From the NCBI GenBank assembly GCA_965153355.1, contig OZ231127.1:83948001-84012000 (forward strand): DNA of 64,000 bases, read 5' to 3'. Under the pieces are notes generated by a model that was given only the letters and a program-made list of their open reading frames with translations, made no database searches and was not told where the DNA came from. A program made the position numbers and the translations under genes. The number at the start of each line of letters is the position of its first letter. The stretch's first letter is position 1. This DNA is from Flaccisagitta enflata (taxonomy: Eukaryota; Chaetognatha; Sagittoidea; Aphragmophora). Of the stretch, positions 42,713 through 54,900 are shown in pieces.

Positions 42713-42725
42713 TTTTTTCTTTTTC
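42558..42725. repeat. TTTC microsatellite
   Basis: Tetranucleotide TTTC array. Ser-Phe-Leu and Lys-Glu-Arg frames are artefacts. Confidence 0.97.
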
Positions 42726-42822
42726 TCCGTGGCATCAGGGAAGTTTTTTACCCTCACCGCGACTTGTGACTGGAAACGTCCGCTGAGATATCGATTGACT
42801 TCCGAACAGTGACACGTCCAAA

Positions 42823-42823
42823 A

Positions 42824-42855
<32 letters not shown>

Positions 42856-42924
42856 CCGTCTGTATGTCCGTATGTCTGTCTGTCTGTCTGTCTGTCTGTG
42901 TCTGTCTGTATGTATGTCTGTCTG

Positions 42925-42970
<46 letters not shown>
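42823..42970. repeat. GTCT microsatellite
   Basis: GTCT array with GTCC and GTAT variants. Confidence 0.95.
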
Positions 42971-42971
<1 letters not shown>

Positions 42972-43404
42972 GTTTCCTTCTTCCCTCTTTCACTCCAGCT
43001 GTGATATATAGCAGGTTGTCAACGTGTTTAGCTTCCAAGAACCGAACCAAAACCTTTAAGAGAATCGTCACAAATGATAAATGCTAAACATTAGATTACA
43101 TATAATACTCAGCTTGGCTCTCATGGGCTTGTCCGTGTTTAACGAGAAGAAATCGTCTCGATAATGATTTTGTTTTCGCCGGAGACAAAAAAAGAAAATC
43201 AAATGCGCAGAAAAGCGTCCTTGAAATGCCGAATGTTGGCATATTGTAATAGATTTAATCCTCGTTCAAAGGCCGGCGATAAATTTCGTCATTTTTTGCT
43301 TTCAAGATTGGAACAACTGCCCATTCTTCATCCCATTGTTTACCGTCATGGGAGGGCCATCTTTGACGTAAATGTGTCGAACATGACACGCATCATTTTA
43401 TTCG
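42971..43404. other. Unassigned sequence
   Basis: Unique sequence with no feature supported. The 43164-43508 open frame has no recognisable domain and overlaps the element at 43405. Confidence 0.4.
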
Positions 43405-43540
43405 TATGTGGTCACTGGTCAGCGATACCCGTTGCCCTGCTTTGCATGACATTGAATTTGAGTGAGGAAAAGCCGGGCAGCGACCCCAAAAGGGACGAAG
43501 TCCTGTAGAAGACAGCAGGACTTTCGTCCTTTCATCCGTT
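43405..43540 (-). mobile_element. Minisatellite-bearing TIR element, copy J (one end only)
   Basis: GGTCAGCGATACCCGTTGCC, CTGCTTTGCATGACATTGAA, GGGCAGCGACCCCAAAAGGG, ACGAAGTCCTGTAGAAGACA and a degenerate GTCC tract match one terminus and the tail. No opposite terminus and no minisatellite follow. Confidence 0.6.
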
Positions 43541-43719
43541 CTTTCTGATGGGACTGATTTTGGGCCTGTGAGCTTGTAAACCATACCATGACCAGGCCCA
43601 GTGAGATGAAATTTGAAATGAAGCATGTCAATTACTTTTCTTGGATGTTAGGGTGCACAATTTTTGTACCGCAATTTCCTGGTTTGCAAAGGAGGGAGTT
43701 ATGCATGATACAAACTTTT

Positions 43720-43917
43720 GAGGCGTCTAACATCCGTTAGTCCGTTGGTCCGTTTGTTGTTCCGTCCGTTTGTCCAAGGTTACCAAGTTGAAAAACGAGC
43801 GTTTTAGATACTTTTTTGTTTGCTTGTGTGTGGGTTGGGGGTTAGGGTAGGGATGGGGGTTGGACGCCCCTGCCCACTCGTCCGCAACGATATTGTGTCT
43901 CCGCGTCACTTGTTAAT
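43720..43917 (+). mobile_element. ~150 bp GTCC-hairpin element, diverged copy
   Basis: GTCCGTTGGTCCGTTTG tract, then GACGCCCCTGCCCACTCGTC, GCAACGATATTGTGTCTCCG and ACTTGTTA match the family 3' end. The 5' hairpin is only partly kept (GAGGCGTCTAACATCC). Confidence 0.5.
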
Positions 43918-44317
43918 ATTTGTTTACTCTTGGTCTCTTAAATATTTGCAACAAGTTAACAGTCATAGCAGACCATAGTTTTAATGAGAAAAATTCTGTA
44001 AATAATGATTGTTTTATTTACTATTTCGCATTGTACATAAAGAACAAAATCTGCTCTCAGGTTATGTAAAGCATGACCCCCTTGAGTTTCCCACGAACAC
44101 CAAATGCATCCAATGTCAACGACATATTACGACATTTAAGGTACAGGTTCTATAATCTATACACTTCTACAATCTATATACTTTTAAGTTTTATCTATTA
44201 GATACAACTAGTTATCAATATTCATGTTGTAAACAGTTTTGGATTCGTGTCACGTTTCGGAGGAAGTCAAGTGTCATTTGTCAAGTGTTTTTAAGTGTTG
44301 TCGATTATTGTTTTTTT
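43918..44317. other. Unassigned AT-rich sequence
   Basis: No gene, RNA or repeat supported. Confidence 0.5.
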
Positions 44318-44345
44318 CTTAGGGGCTGTGGAAACAGCCCCTAAG
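44318..44345. repeat. Perfect 12 bp stem hairpin
   Basis: CTTAGGGGCTGT and ACAGCCCCTAAG flank the four bases GGAA. It sits at the left edge of the following MITE copy, where the family end would be expected, so that end was probably rearranged. Confidence 0.8.
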
Positions 44346-44592
44346 AATTGCGTCTTTAACTAGCCACTCGGTCGCTCGTCACGTTTGTTTGTTCGCTCTG
44401 CTCATTCCCCTCACTTGCTAAGCAGCGCTCCGCTTTGCAACGCTCACTTTGCTCGCTCGCTCCGTTCACGGGCTCTGTCACTCACTTTGCTCACTCCCTT
44501 GTGGGTTGGTTGAAATCTCTCTTAGTATGTGTTTACGCTGTAAATACATTCAACGGGATTAAACGCGTTTTTGGTCGTCAGTAGAAACACTT
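44341..44592 (+). mobile_element. CGCTC-core MITE, copy 5
   Basis: GCGTCTTTAACTAGCCACTC then the CGCTC core and GGTCGTCAGTAGAAACAC at the right. The left terminus is replaced by the hairpin at 44318. Confidence 0.7.
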
Positions 44593-44596
44593 TCTT

Positions 44597-44829
44597 AGGG
44601 CGTGTTTCTACTGATGACCAAAAACGCGTTTGTTCCTGTGAAACGCGATAACAGCGTGAACACATATTCAAGAATTTCAACTGTCCCACGAGGAGTGGTG
44701 TGGAGCCGTGAGCGAGTGCAGCAACAGCGTGCGAGCGGAGCGCTGCGGCGAATGGAGTGGCGGTAAGAACGTAGCGAGCGACCGAGTGGCCCATTCAAAA
44801 CGCGATCGTCTTTGACTAGAAACGCCCCC
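44597..44829 (-). mobile_element. CGCTC-core MITE, copy 6
   Basis: AGGGCGTGTTTCTACTGATG on the left and TTTGACTAGAAACGCCCCC on the right, head-to-head with copy 5 and separated by only a few bases. The core is shorter than in the other copies. Confidence 0.8.
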
Positions 44830-45580
44830 TTAACGTTAAAATGATTCGTGTTGTACAACTTGTACTACAAAGCCATTATTTAGTTAATTATCTTTACCTC
44901 AATTTCAATAATAGGAGGAGTGGTTTTGCATACTTTTTTGTGTGTGTGTTTGTGTTTTTTTTTCTTATGGAGGCATTTAACACGCATCCGGGAATTGTCT
45001 TTGATATAAAAATCAGTCATGATGGCAAATCTGGAATACTCGTATTTATTCGATGGAATCCTTTTAACAAAGAAAAGAGTTGATGACAAATAAAAAAGAT
45101 GCCTTGAAATCCGTCTGGATGTTGATTATAGAAGAAAATTGAATACTTGAGTTAGTACATTAGTACATTAGTACATTAGTTTTTGATTTATGCCCTTATC
45201 TTTTGTTTCATATGACCGAATTGAGAATAAACATAATGAGTTAGTACTTCAGAATGTCTTCCGATCATGATTGTGATGTTTCATTTGACATGAGATTGAG
45301 TGTTTTTTTCCTCCTGCCTATCATAAGGACCGTGACAACCTAGATGATGCAATCTTGCTTATTTCCGTCGGTTTTGAGCAAAAAGAGAGGCAGTTTTCGT
45401 CACCTTTTACAAGCTTTAAAACTCTGTCATTTTAGAAGCCTTGTCAAAAGATGGTCTGAACCTCTTCTAACGTTTCCTTGTTGCCTTAAACTCACTACCA
45501 GAGGGAAATTCTGAAGTGGAACCGAGTAAAAGTGTCCAATGATGCAGTTTTCCATCTTAGCCCGCTAGAAGCATAAAAAA
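44830..45580. other. Unassigned sequence with TTAGTACA micro-repeat
   Basis: A ten-base unit TTAGTACATT is repeated about three times at 45151-45180. No gene seen. Confidence 0.5.
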
Positions 45581-45585
45581 GTTGT

Positions 45586-45640
<55 letters not shown>

Positions 45641-45648
45641 GCTGTTGC

Positions 45649-45704
<56 letters not shown>

Positions 45705-45761
45705 TTGTTGTTGTTGTTATCGTTGTTGCTGTTGTTGTTGTCGTTGTAGTTGTTGTTGTAG

Positions 45762-45846
<85 letters not shown>

Positions 45847-45950
45847 CGTTGTTGTAACTGTTGTTGTTGTCGTTGTTTTCGTCGTTGTCGTTGTCGTTGT
45901 TGTTGTCGTTGTGATCATAGTCGTTTTCGATGTTGTTGTTTTCGACCTTG
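45581..45950. repeat. GTT microsatellite
   Basis: About 370 bp of GTT with GTC, GCT and GTA variants. The longest GTT array in the window. Confidence 0.97.
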
Positions 45951-46176
45951 TTCTCTTACATTTCTGACACCGATTCATTTCTCAGTCGGTGAAGGCACTC
46001 CTCTTCCTCCCCCCCCCCCCTCCACCTTTTCATTCTTGTTAGTGGAGCTTGAACAAATTTCCAGTCTTTTTCGCAGCCAATCAGGTTCAAGGTTCCACTT
46101 TTTCCAATTTCACAGTCAATTCAACACAATGGCAAGATTGCGGGTAACATGGCTAACAAAGAAAAAAAGAAATTAG

Positions 46177-46245
<69 letters not shown>

Positions 46246-46540
46246 TTTTCATGTCTAAGGGAGTCGGTTCATATCAAAGTTTTTGAGTTCTTCCTCGATT
46301 CCATGGTTGAATTGGTAGTTGAATATGTACATACATACGGACAGAAGGTGGCAGACATACAAACAGATCAATTCTAAGATAAGAATTTCCGGGTGGCTTT
46401 AGCGCTGAGCGAAATGTCTTCCTCGGATCGTAAGCGTAAGCGTTGGTCTGCGTCTTTGCTACAATTCTGCGTCTTATGATGTCCGCAGCCGTCGTAGCGC
46501 AGCATTTGTGGAGATGGCGTTGAGAGCATTCATCGAAGTT
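45951..46540. other. Unassigned sequence with GA tract
   Basis: Poly-C at about 46009-46020 and GA at 46177-46242. No gene seen. Confidence 0.5.
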
Positions 46541-46558
46541 TTTGTTGTTGCTGTTGTT

Positions 46559-46594
<36 letters not shown>

Positions 46595-46643
46595 ATTGTC
46601 GTTATTGTTGTTGACGAGAGAGAGAGAGAGAGAGCGACATACC

Positions 46644-46714
<71 letters not shown>
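46541..46714. repeat. GTT/GTCGTT, GA and GACA microsatellite cluster
   Basis: Three adjacent arrays: GTT/GTCGTT (46541-46613), GA (46617-46634) and GACA (46641-46714). Confidence 0.95.
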
Positions 46715-47462
46715 TTTTAACAATCAGGGAACACCCCAACCTTCGATATTTTCGCAAACGATTCGTTTACAACCATAAATGTTTTTCCAATATCAAGTCA
46801 AGATGGATCAACATCCACAACGGTGCAGGGGTCACTTGTGTGATTTAGAATTGGCAATGAGATGGATAGACCATAGTGTTCATTTGGAAAAAAGTCGAGA
46901 TTCGAAGATTCGAAGACTTTTTGAAATTTTGAAATTTGAAATTTAACGAGATCTATTGACCCAGACACTAGAGACACGTAACATATAATCACGCAGAGAT
47001 CTAGGATCTAATAGGGTAAATATACAAAACACGCAGTAGCGTGTTAAAGAAAATAAATGACGGTCCTTTTCTTCTTTGTTCGCCACCTATAGAAATTAAG
47101 CGCGTTGGATAAAACAAAAGCCAGCCATTTCAGACTTAAAACTTCAAATTTAGATGTAATGTGGAGGGGGGTGGGTGTGACGGTGATTGGGAGGAGTAGG
47201 TTGGTAGTGGTATGGTGGAAAAGAAAACTGAGATGGTCTTTTTTTTTTTTCCTTTTTCTTTCGGTCGTCATAGGTAGAGAAAAGTACAAGGAAAAGAGAG
47301 GGGGAAAAAATCTTCATGACAAAAACTTCTCCTAAGAAGAATGTCTTTAGCCGCCCGATAACAAACGCAGCGACGGGACATGTCACGAGAAAATAAAGAC
47401 GACCATCTTTCCAATGCCATTCTTAAGCATCACGACAACAAAGTCCCGTATGTCTGAGTAAA
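46715..47462. other. Unassigned sequence
   Basis: Unique sequence with a poly-T run near 47240. No supported feature. Confidence 0.5.
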
Positions 47463-47586
47463 CAATAACAAAACAAACAAAAACAAAAACAAAAACAAAA
47501 ACAAAAACAAAAACAAAAACAAAAACAAAAACAAAAACAAAAGCAAAAGCAAAAACAAAAACAAAAACAAAAACAAAAACAAAACA
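47463..47586. repeat. AAAAAC hexanucleotide microsatellite
   Basis: About 20 copies of AAAAAC with a few AAAAGC variants. Confidence 0.95.
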
Positions 47587-48026
47587 GTGTTGCCACAAAT
47601 TAGAGACATTACGCGTTTGTTTGTTTATTCTACTATTCCCCAAAATCCTTTAAGCATTTCAGCCGTCCGGGAAAAGGCGAAAAAGACTAATGGATGAGGG
47701 ACTGATTGGAGGAGTGACAAAGTAAACATTTAAGGCCAAGAGAGACACGTTCTTATCGAAAAATCTAGTCACAGATACGTTCGTTACAAAAGAGAATTTA
47801 TTTCCGTTTGTGAAAAGAATGGATGAAACGTGCGATTGATCATGATGAAAAGAATGGGTGAAAGAGCGATTGATTGAATGACTATTTGCATGGTTGATTG
47901 TTTAAGTGAAGAAGCTTTCAGAAGATCAGGTCAGTTGATCGGCCCTGATTTGATTGAGTGATTGATGCCGTATCAGAAGGACCCGATCTTCTGGAAAAAT
48001 TCATGACAAGTTGATTGACCGCCTTG
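47587..48026. other. Likely LINE 3' region and unassigned sequence
   Basis: Directly beyond the stop codon of the minus-strand RT. ATTGATTGA/GATTGA repeats (about 47835-47965) may be the 3' untranslated region, but the 3' terminus is not identified. Confidence 0.4.
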
Positions 48027-49505
48027 TTAGGAAATTAAAGATGCCAATTCATCGTCGTCTAACAATTTCTCCGACGGAGTCCTATAAATTGCGCTTCTGG
48101 CCTCGCTTCTTTTGACGAGCGTCTTTCCAAGTGGAGAGAATTGAATCATCCTGATGATCCGTTTTTTTGCGAAGTCGCAGATCTCGTTTTTGATCTGCTT
48201 GATCCCGAGTGTGTCGCACACCAGTTCGTAGTTGGCGTAATTCGGGATGCCAACGTACGCTTTGACGCAGCGCGCGTGGCACTTCCGAATGCGCTCCCAC
48301 ATTGCGTCGCTCATCCCAGCGTAAGCTATGGCGCCGTATTTGTAGATGGAGTTGACGAGCGCTTCGTGAAGCCGCATCACCATCGTTGGATTTTGGAAAG
48401 TCATTTTTGCCGCGAGTTTTTTCAAGGCGTGGGTCCTTGACGCTGTGCCGCAGACGATGTTGTCGACGTGTTTGTTGAAGAGGAGTTTGTCGTCGAAGGT
48501 GACGCCCAAGAATTTATGTTCAGCACGTCGCTCAATTTCCTCGCCCATGAGTTGCAGCTTGATTGGGATCTGTCTTTTGGTTGGTCGACGGCTGAAAACG
48601 ACACTGACACTTTTTTCTGGCGCCAGTCTGATTCTCCAGCGGTTCGTCCAATTGGCGAGATCAGCAAGTTTTTTGTTGAGGATGGATTCGGCTATTTTTG
48701 GGCACATGTTTCTTACCCAAATTACAAGGTCATCTGCATATTGAGCGAATATGACGTTGTCACCCAGCACTTCCTTAACATCGTCGACGAAGATGTTGAA
48801 CAAAATTGGAGAAAGGACCGCCCCTTGAGGCGTCCCTGCATCCATCCATATAGGGAGATCCTCGAAGTGGCCGACCATCACACGGAGATGCCGGTCCTTT
48901 AAGAAGCCATGTACGATCCTGACCATGTGGATTGGCAGTCTCTTGAAGACTTTCCATATCAAGCCCATTGTCCAGACTTTGTCGAAAGCGCCCTGAATGT
49001 CCAAAAAGACGGCGACAACACATTCCTGGTGCTTGAAAGCATCTGCAACTTCTTCGCTGAGCCGTAGGAGATGCTCTTGAGTACTCCTTCCTTTTTTATA
49101 CGCCGCTTGAAATGGATTTTGATCGCCATTGACATTTAAGTGGCGTACTACTCTTTCTTTGACACAGCTTTCAAAGAGTTTTGAGACACAGCTGCTAAGG
49201 CTAATCGGTCGCCAATTTTTTGCCTTTTTAGCATCTTTTCCCCCTCCTTTGGGTATCATTTTTACAGTTGCTTCTCGCCACACTCTTGGAAAGTATCCCG
49301 TAAGGAGGAGAATCGTGAAGAGTCTGGCAAGGAAAATATTGACGTTCTGTCCCGCATTTTTTAATGTTCGATAGGATACACTATCTTTTCCAACTGAGGA
49401 TCTATTTTTCTTTGTCTTCAGAATTTCCTTTAACTCATTTGTAGTGATTTTGTTGGCGTGAGTTTCTCTCATTCTTGCACATTTCAATATGTTGAGATCT
49501 CTCAT
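48027..49505 (-). pseudogene. Jockey/I-type non-LTR retrotransposon RT, 5'-truncated and fused to satellite
   Basis: 492-residue open frame with reverse-transcriptase motifs in the right order: NWRPIS (97-102), LDIQGAFDKVW (168-178, first catalytic Asp), GTPQGAVLSPILFNIF (224-239), YADDLVIW (256-263, catalytic Asp pair), and LAPEKS (295-300), then a thumb and C-terminal region. The best fit is the Jockey/I/R1 group, which normally also encodes an N-terminal apurinic-type endonuclease. That domain is absent, as is most of the N-terminal extension. From about 49466 to 49505 the frame runs into the adjacent ~450 bp satellite, so the first 13 residues (MRDLNILKCARMR) are satellite-derived and the apparent start codon is not the original. 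Otherwise the RT frame is intact, which suggests a fairly recent, dead-on-arrival insertion. Confidence 0.85.
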
Positions 49506-51290
49506 ACTACTGAGATGAATCGTGTAGATTGAGAAATCTTAACGCGTTGAAATGTGCCAAAATAAAAGATCTCAATGCGTTAAAATATACTAGAATTGAA
49601 GATTTCAACTCGTTGAGATATGCTAAACTGCTTACATATCTCCAAATACCATTTTGTCCACTGACTGATAAAAAATCACTGAGATGGTGAGACACTGAAA
49701 ATTGTTGTGATAGTGAGACAATGAAAATCACACATATGGTGAGACTTAGAAATCACTGAGATAGTTAGACATTGGAAATTACTGAGATAATGAGACATGA
49801 AAAATTACTGAGATGGTCAGACATTGAAAATCACCTAGATGTGATATACCAGTCTGTGGACATCACGGTATTTGTAAATATTTCAGCCGTTTGAAATATC
49901 TCAACACATTGAAATCTCTCATTCTTGCACATTTCAATATGTTGAGATCTCTCATACTACTGAGATGAATCGTGTAGATTGAGAAATCTTAACGCGTTGA
50001 AATGTGCCAAAATAAAAGATCTCAATGCGTTAAAATATACTAGAATTGAAGATTTCAACTCGTTGAGATATGCTAAACTGCTTACATATCTACAAATACC
50101 ATTTTTTGCACTGACTGATAAAAAATCACTGAGATGGTGAGACACTGAAAATTGTTGTGATAGTGAGACAATGAAAATCACTCAGATGGTGACACATGAA
50201 AAATCACTGGGATGGTGAGACATTGGAAATTACTGAGATGGTGAAACATGAAAAATTACTAAGATGGTCAAACATTGAAAATCACCGAGATGATGAGACA
50301 TAACAGTTTATGGACCTTACGGTATTTGTAGATATTTCTGCAGTTTGACATATCTCAATGCATTAAAATCTCTTATTCTGGCATATTTCAATATGTTGAG
50401 ATCTCTCATATTACTGAGAAAAATCTTGTAAAATGAGAGATCTTAACGCGTTGAAATGTGCCAAAATAAAAGATCTCAATGCATTAAAATGTACCAGAAT
50501 TGGAGATCTCAACTTGTTGACATATAGTAAACTGCTGACATATCTACAAATACCATTTTGTCCACTGACTGATAAAAAATCACTGAGATGGTGAGACACT
50601 GAAAATTGTTGTGATAGTGAGGCAATGAAAATCACTCAGATGGTGACACATAAAAAATCACTGAGATGGTGAAACATATCTTGAAATTACTGAGATGGTG
50701 AAACATGAAAAATTATTGAGATGTCACTGAAAACGTAATCACCGAGATGATGAGACATAACAGTCTATGGACCTTACGGTATTTGTAGATATTTCAGCAG
50801 TTTAACATATCTCAATATATTGAAATCTCTCATTCTGGCACATTTCAACATGTTGAGATCTCTTATACTACTGAAAAAAATCTTGTAAAATGAGAGATCT
50901 TAACGCATTGAAATGTGCAAAATAAGAGATCTCAACGCATTAAGATATAACAGAATTGGAGATCTCAACTCGTTGAGATATGCTAAACTGCTGACATATC
51001 TACAAATACCATTTTGTCCACTGACTGATAAATAATCATGGAGATGGTGAGACACTGAAAATTGTTGTGATAGTGAGACAATGAAAATAACTCAGATGGT
51101 GAGACATAAGAAATCACTGAGATGGTGAGACATTGGAAATAACTGAGATGATGAGACAGTGGAAATCACTGATATGTTGAAACAATGAAAATCACTGAGA
51201 TGGTGAGACAGTGAAAAACACTGAGATGAGGAGACACCAAAACTCACTTAGCTGAGAATACATTGAAAATCACTATGATGAGGAGAATAT
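49467..51290. repeat. ~450 bp satellite, four units
   Basis: The block GTTGAGATCTCTCATACTAC recurs at about 49492, 49942, 50395 and 50851 (spacings 450, 453, 456). Each unit also holds ATATCTACAAATACCATTTT and the short motif ATCACTGAGATGGTGAGACA. The open 74-residue frames seen three times are translations of the unit. The RT fragment joins the first unit at about 49466. Confidence 0.9.
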
Positions 51291-51545
51291 ACGAGTATAA
51301 AGTCAAGAAGAAAATCACTGAGATAGTGAGACAGTGGAAATCACTGATATAATAAAACATGAAAAATCACTTGAGATGGTGAGACAGTAAAAATCACTGA
51401 GATTGTGAGAAAGTCTGAATCAATAAGATGGTGAGACATTGAAAATCACTGAGATGATGAAACAGTGAAAATCACTGAGATGCAGAGAGACATGAAAATC
51501 GCTGAGATAAGGACATATTAAAAATCACTAAGTTAAAGAGACATT
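51040..51545 (-). repeat. ~26 bp minisatellite, left flank
   Basis: Imperfect repeats of AAAATCACTGAGATGGTGAG and ACATTG. The exact inverted counterpart is at 61890-62640. Confidence 0.8.
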
Positions 51546-51959
51546 TAGTACTACTGAGTGGATTTATCTTTTGATATACCCCCACCTGAGTGACCAAAGC
51601 AAAAAATTTTCTTTGACATAAGTTCAATGTGGAGGACAAAACTGCTAAGTCTGAATTTAGTGCCCTAAGAAGGATGAGACCAATCTGAATCACAATAAGA
51701 TTATCTGTAAAAACGTACTAGGTGATTGAAGATATATCATTAAATTTACCTAGCTATATCCAAAGTGAATAAATCAGGACATGGCTTATTAGGTGAGTTT
51801 TTATCATCTTGTGACAACATGCAAATATGATTCATAAACTATAGATTGAGACAGATAAATGTCCTCATTATGTAAGATTTGATTAAAAGATCAATTCTGA
51901 GACACTCTGAACCCTCCAGAGATCTCAGTATGTCTCAGCAGTTATCTGAAAACACAGCC
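51546..51959 (-). repeat. Unique part of the left inverted arm
   Basis: Diverged inverted match to about 61360-61640. For example AGTTCAATGTGGAGGACAAA mirrors CATCTTCCACATTGAATTTA, and CCAAAGTGAATAAATCAGGA then CATGGCTTA mirrors AGCCATGTCATGATTTTTTT. TCATCTTGTGACAACATGCA mirrors TTGCATATTGTCACAAGATG. Confidence 0.75.
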
Positions 51960-54900
51960 TACCTGGGGCTAGGGTTGGGGCTATGTTTTGGTAAAGGGTT
52001 AGGGTTAGGTTTCAGTAAAGGGTTAGGGTTAGGGCTAGTCAATGAGACAAAGAAATCCCAGTTGTAGGGTTACATTCTCATTATAATAAAAGGAGTAAGA
52101 CATGAAAAAGACGAGGATAGGATAAAAAATTTCACCCAAACTTTAAGGGTTCACAATGTCTCAGGAATGATTTGAAAAACAAAGTCATCTTAATAATGAC
52201 AGTTTTCTGTCTCACTCTATAGTTTATAACTGAATCGTAACCCTACTTATCATATTGAATTGTCTCAAAATTTATGCCCCTCAGAGGATGACAATATTTC
52301 AAGTACTGAGGTCAGAGATAAGTGAGCATATGAGTATGAGTGTGAGTGAGTGAAAATGAAGGTTCGATGGGGGTCATAAACTTTGAGACAATTGAATCAG
52401 AGTAGTAGGGTTACATTCTCATTGAAATAGTAGGAGTGAGACATAAAAAAGAGAAGATTAGGATTGATAAATTCATCCCAAATTCAGAGGTTTCAGTACG
52501 TCTCAGAAGTTATCTGAAAACAAAGCTTCCTAGGGATAGGGTAAGGGTTAGGGTTGTGTTTCAGTGAAGGGTTAGGGTTAGGAAGAGGCTTCAGTAAAGG
52601 GCTAGGGTTAGGGTTAGGGTTAGTCAATGAGACAAAGAAATCCCAGTTGTAGGGTTACATTCTCAATATAATAAAAGGAGTGAGACATGAAAAAGACGAG
52701 GATAGGATCGAAAATTTCACCTAAAACTTAAAGGGTTCAGAATGTCTCAGGAATGATTTGAAAAACAAAGTCATCTCAATCATGACAGTTTTCTGTCCCA
52801 CTCTATAGTTTATAACTGAATCGTAACCCTACTTATCATATTGAATTGTCTCAAAATTTATGCCCCTCAGAGGATGTCAATATTTCAAGTACTGAAATCA
52901 GAGATGAGTTAGTATATGAGTATGAGTGTGAGTGAGTGAAAATGAAGGTTCAATGGGGGTCATAAACTTTGAGACAATTGAATCAGAGTAGTAGGGTTAC
53001 ATTCTCATTGAAATAGTAGGAGTGAGACATAAAAAAGAGAAGATTAGGATTGATAAATTCATCCCAAATTCAGAGGTTTCAGTACGTCTCAGCGGTTATC
53101 TGAAAACAAAGCCTCCTGGGGCTAGGGTTAGGGTTAGGGTTGTGTTTCAGTGAAGGGTTAGGGTTAGGGTTAGGTTTCAGTAAAGGGTTAGGGTTAGGGT
53201 TAGTCAATGAGACAAAGAAATCCCAGTTGTAGGGTTACATTCTCATTATAATAAAAGGAGTGAGACATGAAAAAGACGAGGATAGGCATGGAAATTTAAC
53301 CCCAAACTTAAAGGGTTCAGAATGTCTCAGGAAAGATTTGAAAAACAAAGTCATCTTAATCATGACAGTTTTCTGTCTCATTCTATAGTTTATAACTGAT
53401 TTGTAACCCTACTTATCATATTGAATTGTCTCAAAATTTATGCCCCTCAGAGGATGTCAATATTTCAAGTACTGAGATGAGTGATAAGTGAGTATATGAG
53501 TATGAGTGTGAGTGAGTGAAAATGAAGGTTCAATGGGGGTCATAAACTTTGAGACAATTGAATCAGAGTAGTAGGGTTACATTCTCATTGAAATAGTAGG
53601 AGTGAGACATGAAAAAGAGAAGATTAGGATTGATAATTTCATCCCAAATTCAGAGGTTTCAGTACGTCTCAGCGGTTATCTGAAAACAAAGCCTCCTGGG
53701 GCAAGGGTTAGGGTTAGGGTTGTGTTTCAGTGAAGGGTTAGGGTTAGGTTTCAGTAAAGGGCTAGGGTTAGGGTTAGGGTTAGGGTTAGTCAATGAGACA
53801 AAGAAATCCCAGTTGTAGGGTTACATTCTTATTATAATAAAAGGAGTGAGACATGAAAAAGACAAGGATAGGATAGAAAATTTCACCCAAACTTGAAGGG
53901 TTCAGAATGTCTCAGGAATGATTTGAAAAACAATGTCGTCTTAATCATGACAGTTTTCTGTCTCACTCTATAGTTTATAACTGAATGGTAACCCTACTTA
54001 TTATATTGAATTGTCTCAAAATTTATGTTCCTCAGAGGATGTCAATATTTCAAGTACTGAGGTCAGAGATAAGTGAGTATATGAGTATGAGTGTGAGTGA
54101 GTGAAAATGAAGGTTCAATGGGGGTCATAAACTTTGAGACAATAAAATCAGAGTAGTAGGGTTACATTCTCATCAAAATAGTAGGAGTGAGACATGAAAA
54201 AGAGAAGATTAGGAATGATAAATTCATCCCAAATTCAGAGGTTTCAGTACGTCTCAGCAGTTATCTGAAAACAAAGCCTTCTGGGGCTAGGGTTAGGGTT
54301 GTGTTTCAGTGAAGGGTTAGGGTTAGGGTTAGGTTTCAGTAAAGGGCTAGGGTTAGGGTTAGGGTTAGTCAATGAGACAAAGAAATCCCAGTTGTAGGGT
54401 TACATTCTCATTATAATAAAAAAGTGAGACATGAAAAAGAAAAGGATAGGATAGAAAATTTCACCCTAAACTTAAAGGGTTCAGAATGTCTCAGGAATGA
54501 TTTGAAAAACAAAGTCATCTGAATCATGACAGTTTTCTGTCTCACTCTATAGTTTATAACTGAATCGTAACCCTACTTATCATATTGAATTGTCTCAAAA
54601 TTTATGCCCCTCAGAGGATGTCAATATTTCAAGTACTGAGGTCAGAGATAAGTGAGTATATGAGTATGAGTGTGAGTGAGTGAAAATGAAGGTTCAATGG
54701 GGGTCATAAACTTTGAGACAATTGAATCAGAGTAGTAGGGTTACATTCTCATTGAAATAGTAGGAGTGAGACATGAAAAAGAGAAGATTAGGATTGATAA
54801 TTTCATCCCAAATTCAGAGGTTTCAGTACGTCTCAGCGGTTATCTGAAAACAAAGCCTCCTGGGGCAAGGGTTAGGGTTAGGGTTGTGTTTCAGTGAAGG

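Noticed and set aside
43164-43508. 114-residue plus-strand ORF
   Set aside because: Its C-terminal third lies in a mobile-element end, and no domain or splice context supports the rest.
49507-50635. Three similar 74-residue minus-strand ORFs
   Set aside because: They recur with the ~450 bp satellite period and have no conserved domain; they are satellite translations.
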